NCBI RefSeq assembly: GCF_002735695.1
Contig: NZ_PDZH01000048.1
Span: 1 to 33,184, forward strand
Direction: 5' to 3'
Origin: Chitinimonas sp. BJB300
GTDB taxonomy: Bacteria > Pseudomonadota > Gammaproteobacteria > Burkholderiales > Chitinimonadaceae
DNA length: 33,184 nucleotides
The position numbers and the translations under genes are program-made. Numbering within the stretch: position 1 is the stretch's first letter; each line of letters opens with the position of its first letter. Below the pieces are notes generated by a model. It was not told where the DNA came from. It searched no databases and was given only the letters and a program-made list of their open reading frames with translations. Positions 26,392-33,184 of the stretch are shown piece after piece.

Positions 26392-26961
26392 GTGAGCCAG
26401 GAACTGCAAGGTGCAACCGGCGTCATGGCCGAAAACCGGCGCATGTTGGCCAAGCTCTTGGTGGTGGCCGTAGGTATGTTCGGTTTTGGTTTTGCATTGG
26501 TGCCGTTCTACGAACAGATCTGCCAGGCAACAGGCATTAACAATCTGCTGCGGCCTGATGAGGTGACCAACACCCAGGTTGACTTGCAACGCACGGTGAC
26601 AGTGCAATTTGATGCCAATCTGCGTAGTGATCTGCCGTGGCGTTTCGCCCCCGAGCAAACCAGCTTGAAAGTGCACCCAGGGCAGCTTGTGCAGGTGATG
26701 TACGACATAGAAAGCAATGCAAATCGGACGATTGTAGGCCAAGCGATACCGAGCTATGGGCCGGCCAAGGCGGCAGAGTATTTCAATAAGTTGGAATGTT
26801 TCTGCTTTACCCAGCAGACATTCCGGCCAGACGAAAAGCGGCGCATGCCTGTTGTGTTCGTGGTCGACTCTAAGCTGCCATCCGATATTCACACCATTAC
26901 GTTGTCGTACAGTTTCTTCGAGGTGGCAGGTACAGCCGCCGGCAAACCACCTGAAGCTTGA
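26392..26961 (+). CDS. ctaG: Cytochrome c oxidase assembly protein Cox11/CtaG
   Basis: A 189-residue copper chaperone that delivers copper to the CuB site of subunit I. An N-terminal membrane anchor (about 20-38, LVVAVGMFGFGFALVPFY) is followed by a periplasmic immunoglobulin-like domain with the copper-binding CFCF motif in KLECFCFTQQ and the PVVFVVDSKLP segment. I chose GTG 26392, which follows GGGGCAATAAA and one base after the small peptide gene; ATG 26425 is possible. A frame open from 26326 overlaps the small peptide and is not the start. Confidence 0.95.
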   Translation: MSQELQGATGVMAENRRMLAKLLVVAVGMFGFGFALVPFYEQICQATGINNLLRPDEVTNTQVDLQRTVTVQFDANLRSDLPWRFAPEQTSLKVHPGQLVQVMYDIESNANRTIVGQAIPSYGPAKAAEYFNKLECFCFTQQTFRPDEKRRMPVVFVVDSKLPSDIHTITLSYSFFEVAGTAAGKPPEA

Positions 26962-26969
26962 GGATTCTT

Positions 26970-27179
26970 ATGGATAATCAGCCGCCCAAGCCCAGCATGA
27001 ACCCATTCAAGGCAATCGGCGCTGTATTGGCGGCGTTTACCGGTATCCGCCGCGGAAAAGATTCCAAAGGGGATTTGCAGAAGCTATCTCCGGTGCAGAT
27101 CATCCTGGCGGGTTTGATCTGCGCAGCAGTATTTATTGGCAGCTTGATTCTATTGGTCCGCAGCATTGTGCCGGCTTAG
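26970..27179 (+). CDS. DUF2970 membrane protein
   Basis: A 69-residue protein of the DUF2970 family, recognised from FKAIGAVLAAFTGIRRGKD near the N-terminus and one C-terminal span (about 44-65, VQIILAGLICAAVFIGSLILLV). It is regularly found between cox11 and coxC in betaproteobacterial oxidase clusters, with no known function. GAGGA precedes ATG 26970. The TAG stop straddles the left end of repeat copy D, so the last codon or two may have been altered by the element. Confidence 0.88.
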   Translation: MDNQPPKPSMNPFKAIGAVLAAFTGIRRGKDSKGDLQKLSPVQIILAGLICAAVFIGSLILLVRSIVPA

Positions 27180-27319
27180 AACCTGTCTAAAGTCTCGCGA
27201 GCTAAGGCAAGACAAGGCGAAAACAGCCGAGGAAGCGGAGTTTACGAATGGTAAATGAGCATTCCGAGGGTGTTTTCAACGCGGTATTGCCGACGCGTAG
27301 CAGACTTTAGACAGGTTCT
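27178..27319 (-). repeat. Dispersed repeat copy D (whole, 142 bp, inverted)
   Basis: The best-preserved copy. It has perfect 18-bp terminal inverted repeats, AGAACCTGTCTAAAGTCT at 27178-27195 and its complement at 27302-27319, plus internal complementary blocks (GGCGAAAACAGCCGAGG with GGGTGTTTTCAAC) and a central GTTTAC...GTAAAT palindrome. Read in the opposite sense to copies B, C and E. It splits the cluster between DUF2970 and coxC. Confidence 0.95.
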
Positions 27320-27408
27320 CAGGCAAACGATGCCTGATCAAGCTGAACCGAAATAAGAGGGCCGGACCAACCGGCGCATAAACGAGAACCCATCTGGGAG
27401 CAGACAAT

Positions 27409-28260
27409 ATGGCAACGCATCAACCCGATTATTTTGTGCCGCAGCCATCCAAGTGGCCCTTGGTCGGCGCTTTTGCGCTCTTCTTTATCGGCTTTGGCGC
27501 TTCAATGGCAGTCAATGGTGTCAGCATTGGCTTTGGCTCGCTGGCGGTGGGTTTCGCCATCTTGATCTACATGTTGTTTGGCTGGTTTGGCGATGTCGTG
27601 AAGGAGTCCCAGGGCGGCGTCTATTCCAACCGGGTTGATTTGTCGTTCCGTTGGGGGATGGGCTGGTTCATCTTTTCGGAAGTGATGTTCTTTGCGGCCT
27701 TCTTCGGCACATTGTTCTATGTACGGACCATCTCGGTACCGGAGCTGGGCAATATGGAGCACAAGATGCTTTGGCCGGAATTCCGTTCCATGTGGCCCAC
27801 ATCGGTAGCACCAAACGGCACTGAACCCTATGAGGTGATGGAGGCCTGGGGGTTGCCTGCGTGGAATACCTTGATCCTGCTGACTTCCGGTGTGACGCTG
27901 ACGATTGCTCACTGGGGCCTGATGAAGAACAACCGTACCCAGCTTAAGCTGGGGCTGTTGGTGACGGTATTACTGGGGGCGTTCTTCTTAGGCTTGCAAA
28001 TGTATGAGTATTCGCATGCCTGGGGTCATATGGGGTTGACCCTGGCTTCGGGTGTCTACGGCGCTACCTTCTACATGATGACGGGCTTTCACGGCATGCA
28101 CGTCTTCATCGGCGCGCTGATGTTGGCGGTGATGTACTTCCGTTCCTTGAAGGGCCACTTTACGGCTGAACACCACTTTGCCTTTGAAGCGGCTGCCTGG
28201 TACTGGCACTTTGTGGATGTGGTATGGCTGATTCTGTTTGTGTTTGTCTACTGGCTATAA
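27409..28260 (+). CDS. coxC: Cytochrome c oxidase subunit III
   Basis: A 283-residue subunit III with seven predicted spans. The block GMGWFIFSEVMFFAAFFGTLFY contains the conserved Glu region, and the C-terminal AAWYWHFVDVVWLILFVFVYWL is characteristic; MTGFHGMHVFIGA is also conserved. It stabilises the proton-pumping complex. The ATG follows GGGAGCAGAC. Both sides carry dispersed repeats: copy D ends 89 nt before the start, and copy E begins directly after the stop codon. Confidence 0.98.
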   Translation: MATHQPDYFVPQPSKWPLVGAFALFFIGFGASMAVNGVSIGFGSLAVGFAILIYMLFGWFGDVVKESQGGVYSNRVDLSFRWGMGWFIFSEVMFFAAFFGTLFYVRTISVPELGNMEHKMLWPEFRSMWPTSVAPNGTEPYEVMEAWGLPAWNTLILLTSGVTLTIAHWGLMKNNRTQLKLGLLVTVLLGAFFLGLQMYEYSHAWGHMGLTLASGVYGATFYMMTGFHGMHVFIGALMLAVMYFRSLKGHFTAEHHFAFEAAAWYWHFVDVVWLILFVFVYWL

Positions 28261-28395
28261 GGACTGGTGCCGGGTCTGCTGCGCGTCAGCGATACGGCGT
28301 TGAAAACATCCTCAGAATGCTCATTTACTCAATGTAAATTCCGCTTCCTCGGATGTTTTCGCCTTGTCTCGCTTTAGCTCGCGAGACCTTTAAGA
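28261..28395 (+). repeat. Dispersed repeat copy E (complete body, worn ends)
   Basis: The body is well preserved (CTGCTGCGCGTCAGCGATACG, CTCATTTACTCAATGTAAATTCC, CCTTGTCTCGCTTTAGCTCG) but both terminal repeats have decayed (GGACTGGTGCCGGGT at the left, CCTTTAAGAAGTG at the right). It starts on the base after the coxC stop codon. Confidence 0.9.
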
Positions 28396-28446
28396 AGTGT
28401 TAATCGTTTTGTTTGTGAGGAAACGCGGGAGTACGGATGAAAAGAA

Positions 28447-28472
28447 AATGGTGCAGCACTGGTTGCACCATT
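28447..28472. terminator. Hairpin downstream of the DUF2909 gene
   Basis: AATGGTGCA (28447-28455) pairs with TGCACCATT (28464-28472). On the minus strand TTCTTTTC follows, and on the plus strand GTTTTG, so it may stop transcription from both sides. Confidence 0.65.
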
Positions 28473-28492
28473 GTTTTGCGATTGGTATTTGT

Positions 28493-28699
28493 TTAGCCGC
28501 CGTTAACCCCATGCGGTTGGATGTAGCCGAATTTGGCGGCCAGCATCAGCAGCAGAAATAGCCCCACCGACATAGCTACCCGTACAGTGAGTGCCTTCAC
28601 TGTTTTATCCGAACTGCCTTTGTGTTTGATCAGTGCAAAGAGTGCTGACCCAAGGGCGATCAGAATGCCGATGATCAGCAGAACGATGATGATTTTCAT
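28493..28699 (-). CDS. DUF2909 twin-transmembrane protein
   Basis: A 68-residue protein with two membrane spans (about 3-23 and 41-60) separated by a short polar loop (KHKGSSDKT), recognised as the DUF2909 twin-transmembrane family. It is commonly placed in betaproteobacterial cytochrome oxidase clusters on the opposite strand before the SURF1 gene, as here. Its role is not known. The start lies 49 nt from that of SURF1, so the two promoters must overlap or adjoin. Confidence 0.82.
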   Translation of the reverse strand: MKIIIVLLIIGILIALGSALFALIKHKGSSDKTVKALTVRVAMSVGLFLLLMLAAKFGYIQPHGVNGG

Positions 28700-28748
28700 G
28701 GTGAGCCGGTAGCGGTAGTAACAAAAGTAAAGCTGAGTGTAGCCGCCC

Positions 28749-29459
28749 TTGTCTTCTCCTCGCCAGACCTTCTCATTCCCTTTGCGTCGCCCGACCTGGC
28801 TGATGGTATTGGTTACGCTGGTGTTTATTGCGTTGACCCTCCGCCTTGGCTATTGGCAGCTGGGTCGCGGCCAGCAAAAGGCGGCGATGGCGGCACTGCT
28901 GACGCAGCGTGATGCTCAGCCGGTGACGGCGTGGCAGGGTGAGTTGGGTGAGGCTGTTTGGCAACGACGCTTTCAGCTGACCGGGGTGTGGCAACCACAA
29001 GGGCAGATTTACCTCGATAACCGCGTTAGCCAAGGTAGGGCGGGTTTTCATGTTTTGACGCCGTTGGCTTTGGCTGATGGACGTTGGATGCTGGTCAACC
29101 GGGGGTGGCTGCCTAAACAGGTAGGCGTGCAGCCAATGGCACCGGTACCCGCAGGACAAGTGACGCTGATGGCACGCCTGATGTCGCCGCAGCAGCATTA
29201 TGTTGAACTAGTCGCTGCGCAGGAGCGCGGACCCGTATGGCAAAACCTGGATTGGGCGCGTTATCGCCGGCTTGCTTCAGCGCCAATGGTGGCGACGCTG
29301 GCTTATCAGTTGGATGGTGAAGACAGCTTGATACGAGACTGGCCTGCGCCTGACCTGGGCGTGGAAAAGCACTATGGCTATGCCGGGCAGTGGTTTTTAT
29401 TCGCAGCGCTGGCTGCGGTGTTGTTTATTGTTTTGCATTGGAAGCGACCTAAGCAATGA
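28749..29459 (+). CDS. SURF1 family cytochrome oxidase assembly protein
   Basis: A 236-residue SURF1/Shy1 protein, which helps place haem A in subunit I. Two membrane spans lie at the ends (about 16-34 and 210-230), with the periplasmic part between. Conserved blocks are LRLGYWQLGRGQQK, YLDNRVSQGRAGFHVLTPL and VNRGWLP, and near the end HYGYAGQWFLFAALA. The frame begins at TTG 28749 without a clear ribosome binding site, and ATG 28800 would cut into the first span, so the start is uncertain. It overlaps the next gene by four bases (ATGA). Confidence 0.9.
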   Translation: MSSPRQTFSFPLRRPTWLMVLVTLVFIALTLRLGYWQLGRGQQKAAMAALLTQRDAQPVTAWQGELGEAVWQRRFQLTGVWQPQGQIYLDNRVSQGRAGFHVLTPLALADGRWMLVNRGWLPKQVGVQPMAPVPAGQVTLMARLMSPQQHYVELVAAQERGPVWQNLDWARYRRLASAPMVATLAYQLDGEDSLIRDWPAPDLGVEKHYGYAGQWFLFAALAAVLFIVLHWKRPKQ

Positions 29460-30028
29460 GTGCCCCTCTTAAGCAGGCCAAGAATGGCCGTCGTTGGACG
29501 TTGTTTGCCATACTGGCTGTCACCATTGCGCCTGTACTGGTGTCGTATCTGACTTACTACATCTGGAAACCTGCTGGGGGCAAGAGCTATGGCGAGCTGC
29601 TGCCGGTACGCCCGGTACCGACATTCAAATTAAGTACAACGGAAGGTGCGCCCGCAACCTTGGCCGACCTGAAAGGCAAGTGGTTGCTGGTGATGGCGGA
29701 TAGCGCCAGTTGCGATCGCTCCTGCCTCGATACCTTGTATGCCTTACGTCAATATCGGCTTGCCCAAGGCAAGGAGATGGACCGGGTCGAGCGGATCTGG
29801 CTGGTGACGGATACCGGTCAACCCTCTGCTGCTGCTTTGAAACAGGCGGATGGCGCACAAATCCGGCATGCGCTGGAGCCCATCCCACTACCTAAGCAGC
29901 TTGATGACAGCATTTATCTGATCGACCCGCTTGGCAATCAAGTGATGCGTTACCCACGCACGGCTGAACCACGAAAAGTCATCAAAGAACTGACCGGGTT
30001 GCTAAAGAACAACGAAAACATCGGATAA
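29456..30028 (+). CDS. Sco-like thioredoxin-fold oxidase assembly protein
   Basis: A 190-residue protein with one N-terminal membrane anchor (about 14-36) and a periplasmic thioredoxin-like domain. DLKGKWLLVMADSASCDRSC places two cysteines in a CxxxC pair, as in SCO1/SenC proteins, but the surrounding sequence is divergent and the second-shell His of true Sco proteins is not evident. It is the usual neighbour of SURF1 in betaproteobacteria and probably handles copper or thiol reduction for the CuA site. It overlaps SURF1 by ATGA and is followed by a 167-nt gap in which I see no gene or repeat. Confidence 0.82.
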   Translation: MSAPLKQAKNGRRWTLFAILAVTIAPVLVSYLTYYIWKPAGGKSYGELLPVRPVPTFKLSTTEGAPATLADLKGKWLLVMADSASCDRSCLDTLYALRQYRLAQGKEMDRVERIWLVTDTGQPSAAALKQADGAQIRHALEPIPLPKQLDDSIYLIDPLGNQVMRYPRTAEPRKVIKELTGLLKNNENIG

Positions 30029-30195
30029 CCCATAAGGAATGTTGCAAATGCTCTGCTGGACTCGCTGCTTTTGCTTGTGAGGTCGGCAGCGCTTGCGAAT
30101 CTGTGTAGGCTGTTTGCTCTAGGCCTTGCTGGCTGCGGGTTTACGCATCGCGTTTTGGCAAATTTTGGCTTTAATGCTTCACCGGTAGTGCGCTT

Positions 30196-31212
30196 ATGTT
30201 CAAGAAACTTACCCTGTTGGCTGCTGTTTGGACTTTCTGCTTGATTGTACTCGGCGCGTATGTCCGTCTCTCTGATGCCGGTCTTGGTTGTCCTGACTGG
30301 CCGGGTTGCTACGGCAAGGTCACACCTCACCATGCCATCGAATCCATCAGTGCCGCCCACGCCGAACAGCCGCACGGGCCGGTGAGTCTGGCCAAGGCTT
30401 GGAAAGAGATGGTGCATCGCTATTTCGCCAGTACCTTGGGTTTCCTGATTCTGGTGCTGATGGTGCTGGCGGTGCGGCAGCGCAGAAAGTTGCGCCAGTC
30501 GCCAGCATTGCCCGTTGCCACCTTTTTCGTTGTCTGTTTTCAAGGCGCGTTGGGGGCATGGACCGTTACCATGTTGCTCAAGCCGGCTATCGTCACCTCG
30601 CACCTGATTGGCGGCATGACGCTGTTGGCGATGCTGGTATGGCTGACGCTACGGCAACGCGACTGGTCGGTTGCCCGGCCAGAGTTGCCCGACTTCCGCC
30701 TTCAGGCTTTCTTGGGGCTGGTGATCTTGTCCTGCCAGATCATCCTGGGTGGATGGGTGAGCACCAATTATGCCGCCTTGGCCTGTACTGACTTCCCTTC
30801 CTGCCAGGGCAGCCTATTGCCCACCATGGATTTCAACGATGCCTTCCACGTGCTACGCGAACTGGGCCAGGCACCCGATGGCAGTATGTTGACCATGGCG
30901 AATCTGACGGCGATTCATTGGCTGCATCGTGTGGGTGCGCTGATTACCTTCTGTTATCTCATCTGGTTGAGTTGGCGTTTATATCGCCAAAAGGTTTTGC
31001 GTGGTCTGGTAGGTAGCATTGTGGTGGCGCTGGTGCTGCAGGTGTCGCTTGGAATTGGCAATGTGGTCTTGCATCTGCCACTGCCGGTGGCCGTCTTGCA
31101 TAACGCTGGGGCTGCCTTGTTGCTGGTGTTGCTGGTGTGTTTGAACTTTCGTCTTGCCTCTGGTCGCCCGGCGCCGATGGTGCCGCAACCGATTCATAGT
31201 CTCGCGAGCTAG
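30196..31212 (+). CDS. ctaA: Haem A synthase (COX15/CtaA)
   Basis: A 338-residue membrane enzyme that oxidises haem O to haem A. Eight spans are predicted in two four-helix halves. Conserved His-containing blocks are EMVHRYFASTLGF, VTSHLIGGMTLLAML, IHWLHRVGALITF and AVLHNAGAALLL; the RLSDAGLGCPDWPGCYGK segment near the N-terminus and ACTDFPSCQG in the second half are typical, with Cys pairs. The last four residues and the TAG come from repeat copy F. It precedes ctaB, whose product makes haem O. Confidence 0.96.
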   Translation: MFKKLTLLAAVWTFCLIVLGAYVRLSDAGLGCPDWPGCYGKVTPHHAIESISAAHAEQPHGPVSLAKAWKEMVHRYFASTLGFLILVLMVLAVRQRRKLRQSPALPVATFFVVCFQGALGAWTVTMLLKPAIVTSHLIGGMTLLAMLVWLTLRQRDWSVARPELPDFRLQAFLGLVILSCQIILGGWVSTNYAALACTDFPSCQGSLLPTMDFNDAFHVLRELGQAPDGSMLTMANLTAIHWLHRVGALITFCYLIWLSWRLYRQKVLRGLVGSIVVALVLQVSLGIGNVVLHLPLPVAVLHNAGAALLLVLLVCLNFRLASGRPAPMVPQPIHSLAS

Positions 31213-31300
31213 TGCAGTACAAGGTGAAGACAGTCGGGGGCATTTCGAAGGTGTTTTCAACGCAGTAAAGCTGGTGCCCAGCAGGCATTGAACCAGTTCT
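31198..31300 (-). repeat. Dispersed repeat copy F (central deletion, inverted)
   Basis: It follows copy D from AGTCTCGCGAGCTAG to CAGTCGGGG, then lacks about 30 bases of the central palindrome, resumes at GCATTTCGAAGGTGTTTTCA, and ends TTGAACCAGTTCT. The left terminal repeat is missing: the element is fused directly to the end of ctaA and gives its stop codon. Confidence 0.85.
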
Positions 31301-31463
31301 ATGCACCTATTCGTACCCTTTGTCGGGATAGATACTGCTCGGCATCCTCAGGTTGTTCCCACCTTGCTCTGTATTGATTGGTAAGCGGCTAGGTACGGTG
31401 CAGATGCACGCCGCGTAACCCTGGCAGGGCAGGGTGTTATTTGAAGCTAAGAATGGAGTCATG

Positions 31464-32375
31464 ATGAGTACTGCAATTCTGCGTAAGGCGCCGCCATCGT
31501 TGCGGGCAAGTTTGCGTGAATTCCTGGCGCTCACCAAACCCAGGGTGGTGGCGCTGATTGTGTTCTGTGCTGTCATCGGGATGTTCCTGGCTATGCCGGT
31601 ACTTCCCCCCTTACTGCCTGTGTTGGCGGGCACCGTGGGTATTGCCTTGGTGGCGGGGGCTGCGGCAGCTGTCAACTGCCTCGTGGAACAGAAGATCGAC
31701 GCTGTAATGGCGCGTACTCGGGCCCGTCCACTGCCCCGGGGCCAGGTGACCAGCCAGCAAACTATCTTGTTTGCCAGCGTGGTAGGGGGCTTTGGCCTTT
31801 GGTTGCTGTATACCTTGGTCAACCCATTGACGATGTGGCTGACCTTGGCCACCTTTGTTGGGTACGCCGTCATCTATACCTTGGTTCTCAAGCCTAATAC
31901 ACCGCAAAACATCGTTATTGGTGGGGCTTCGGGCGCGATGCCGCCTATCCTGGGCTGGGCGGCTGTTACGGGCACCGTTAGCCACGATGCCTTGATTCTC
32001 TTCCTGATTATCTTTACCTGGACGCCACCTCACTTCTGGGCATTGGCGCTGTACCGGCGGGAAGAGTATGCCAAGGCAGGCTTGCCGATGCTGCCTGTAA
32101 CCCATGGTGAAGCTTTCACCCGCTTGCATGTGCTGCTCTACACCCTTATTCTCACCGCGGTCACGTTGCTGCCGGTCGCTACTGGCATGGCAGGCTGGAT
32201 CTACCTGCTTGCTGCGTTGGTGTTGGATGCCGTCTTCCTGGCTTACGCTTGGCGTATCTGGCGCAAATATTCAGATGCGTTGGCCCGTAGCGCTTTCCGC
32301 TATTCCATCCTCTATTTGTCGTTGCTGTTCGCGGCATTACTGCTCGACCACTACTTGCCCTATCCCTTGGTATAA
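31464..32375 (+). CDS. ctaB: Protohaem IX farnesyltransferase (haem O synthase)
   Basis: A 303-residue UbiA-family prenyltransferase that adds farnesyl to haem B. The conserved polar block [21 protein letters not shown] (about 65-86) binds the prenyl diphosphate through Mg2+, and the second block is at [22 protein letters not shown]. About nine spans are predicted. ATG 31464 is preferred, with GGAG five bases upstream; ATG 31461 adds one residue. A frame from 31434 extends it without support. The 251-nt gap from ctaA holds repeat F and about 160 nt of unremarkable sequence. Confidence 0.97.
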   Translation: MSTAILRKAPPSLRASLREFLALTKPRVVALIVFCAVIGMFLAMPVLPPLLPVLAGTVGIALVAGAAAAVNCLVEQKIDAVMARTRARPLPRGQVTSQQTILFASVVGGFGLWLLYTLVNPLTMWLTLATFVGYAVIYTLVLKPNTPQNIVIGGASGAMPPILGWAAVTGTVSHDALILFLIIFTWTPPHFWALALYRREEYAKAGLPMLPVTHGEAFTRLHVLLYTLILTAVTLLPVATGMAGWIYLLAALVLDAVFLAYAWRIWRKYSDALARSAFRYSILYLSLLFAALLLDHYLPYPLV

Positions 32376-32379
32376 AACC

Positions 32380-32973
32380 ATGCGTCGATCCATTATTACC
32401 GCTACCCTGTTGGGGTTGTTGCTGGGCCTGACCAGTTGCAGCCAACAGCCCAAGCCGGCTTTTCAATCCACCGATGTCACTGGTGCGCCTATTGGGGGTG
32501 AGTTCCGTCTGACCGGTCATGATGGCAAGCCACGGAATCTTTCCGATTTCAAGGGCAAGGCGGTAGTGCTGTTTTTTGGCTTTACCCATTGTCCAGATGT
32601 CTGCCCGACAACGATGAGTGAGCTGGCGATTGCCATGAAGCAGCTGGGGGAAAAAGCGAACCAAGTGCAGGTGTTGTTCGTCAGCGTTGACCCAGAGCGT
32701 GATACGCCAGCCTTGTTGAGCCAATATGTACCCGCATTTAATCCCAGCTTTCTCGGGCTTACCGGCACCCAGGCTGAAATACGCACGGTGGCGGATAAAT
32801 TCAAGATTGTTTATCAGAAGTCGGCAGCGAATGGTTCGGGCGGTACCAGCAGCTATACGGTCGACCATAGCGCTGGTTCATATATTCTTGATAAACAGGG
32901 CCAATTGAGGCTATTCGTCAACTATGGTGCGGGTAGTTCTGTGTTTGCACACGATTTAGCACTATTACTCTAG
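32380..32973 (+). CDS. SCO1/SenC copper chaperone lipoprotein
   Basis: A 197-residue Sco protein that delivers copper to, or reduces, the CuA site of subunit II. A lipoprotein signal (LLLGLTSC, lipidated Cys20) would anchor it to the membrane. The thioredoxin-fold domain has the copper ligands Cys71 and Cys75 in THCPDVCPTT and His163 in TVDHSAGSY, plus the SVDPERDTP block. The start is 4 nt after the ctaB stop; the long open frame upstream (from 32104) overlaps ctaB and is not the start. No strong ribosome binding site is visible, suggesting coupling to ctaB. Confidence 0.95.
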   Translation: MRRSIITATLLGLLLGLTSCSQQPKPAFQSTDVTGAPIGGEFRLTGHDGKPRNLSDFKGKAVVLFFGFTHCPDVCPTTMSELAIAMKQLGEKANQVQVLFVSVDPERDTPALLSQYVPAFNPSFLGLTGTQAEIRTVADKFKIVYQKSAANGSGGTSSYTVDHSAGSYILDKQGQLRLFVNYGAGSSVFAHDLALLL

Positions 32974-32988
32974 GCATGGCTGGCTAAT

Positions 32989-33057
32989 AACCTGTCTAAA
33001 ATCTCACGAGCCAGGGCAAGACAAAGCGAAAGCTGCCGAGGAAGCGGCATTTACTAT
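32989..33057 (-). repeat. Dispersed repeat copy G (half copy, cut by IS)
   Basis: The outer half of the element in the inverted orientation: AACCTGTCTAAAATCTCACG, AGGGCAAGACAAAGCGAAAG, CCGAGGAAGCGGCATTTACTAT, after which the IS begins. It matches the reverse complement of copy A, so both window ends show the same half of the element. It starts 15 nt after the sco stop codon. Confidence 0.9.
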
Positions 33058-33184
33058 CTGATGTTACGCAGTGCATACGCTAACCTGTCGCCATGAAGAA
33101 CAAAGAACTCGATTTGTACACCGACTATTTGCTGAGCACGTTTGGCGCGGCGACAGCAACGGGCTTGTCGGCGATGGTAGGTGG
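33058..33184 (+). mobile_element. Left (5') end of an insertion sequence
   Basis: CTGATGTTACGCAGT at 33058-33072 is the terminal inverted repeat, complementary to the IS end at 104-118. Thirty-five bases separate its start from the transposase ATG. The IS lies in the central loop of repeat copy G. Exactly 127 bases of it are in the window. Confidence 0.82.
33093..33184 (+). CDS. Transposase, N-terminal fragment (partial at window edge)
   Basis: The frame opens at ATG 33093 and gives MKNKELDLYTDYLLSTFGAA and a further ten residues before the window ends. The start MKNKELDLYTDYLLSTFG resembles the N-terminus of IS4/IS701-group DDE transposases that I recall; the catalytic residues are outside the window. 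Probably the same transposase as the fragment at 3-113. Confidence 0.72.
   Translation, partial: MKNKELDLYTDYLLSTFGAATATGLSAMVG

Noticed and set aside
30029-30195. Possible gene or repeat in the gap before ctaA
   Set aside because: No frame with a start and ribosome binding site, and no similarity to the dispersed element was seen.
29950-30603. A 217-codon minus-strand frame across the Sco-like gene end and ctaA
   Set aside because: It overlaps ctaA in antisense and has no recognisable domain; ctaA is well supported.

Overview
The window looks like chromosomal DNA of a betaproteobacterium, possibly of the Neisseriales type. This is inferred from gene orders and protein families: aroQ-accB-accC-prmA-(zinc-ribbon/DUF3426 gene), queA...tgt-yajC-secD-secF, and a long aa3-type cytochrome c oxidase cluster (coxB, coxA, a 32-residue assembly peptide, cox11, DUF2970, coxC, DUF2909, SURF1, a Sco-like gene, ctaA, ctaB, sco). 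I cannot name the species. No tRNA, rRNA or CRISPR array was seen.

Layout. 1-113: 3' end of a transposase gene. 269-1835: gamma-carbonic anhydrase-like protein and a PlsC-type acyltransferase. 1878-3807 (minus): a LytTR response regulator and its FimS/AlgZ-type kinase. 3808-4721: gene-poor, with two repeat copies and two doubtful small ORFs. 4684-7690: a DUF3025 gene, then an alcohol dehydrogenase/quinone reductase gene divergent from a LysR regulator. 7741-9303: a small membrane protein, thiol peroxidase Tpx, and a Tpx-like protein that has lost its catalytic residues. 9473-14288 (minus): shikimate and fatty-acid genes with prmA. 14502-20966: queuosine genes, a PPP-type phosphatase and the Sec accessory genes. 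21117-23334: dedA, bioC, bioD. 23511-32973: the cytochrome oxidase, haem A and copper-delivery cluster. 33093-33184: 5' end of a transposase gene.

Two things stand out. First, a dispersed element of about 141 bp, with ends AGAACCTGT.../...ACAGGTTCT and a palindromic centre, occurs seven times (five more or less whole, two as halves). Six copies lie within about 15 nt of a stop codon or supply the stop codon or C-terminal codons of the adjacent gene. Both outer half-copies are cut at the same central loop by an insertion sequence, so the window begins and ends inside what look like copies of one IS. Second, the gene next to tpx encodes a full-length, gap-free Tpx paralogue in which the peroxidatic Cys, the resolving Cys, the active-site Thr and the active-site Arg are all replaced. 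It is separated from tpx by a terminator-like hairpin that leaves almost no room for a separate tpx promoter.

The genes are otherwise housekeeping: fatty-acid and biotin synthesis (accBC uses biotin, bioCD makes it), tRNA queuosine modification, protein export and aerobic respiration. Coordinates of starts were adjusted where a ribosome binding site or family length favoured an internal start.
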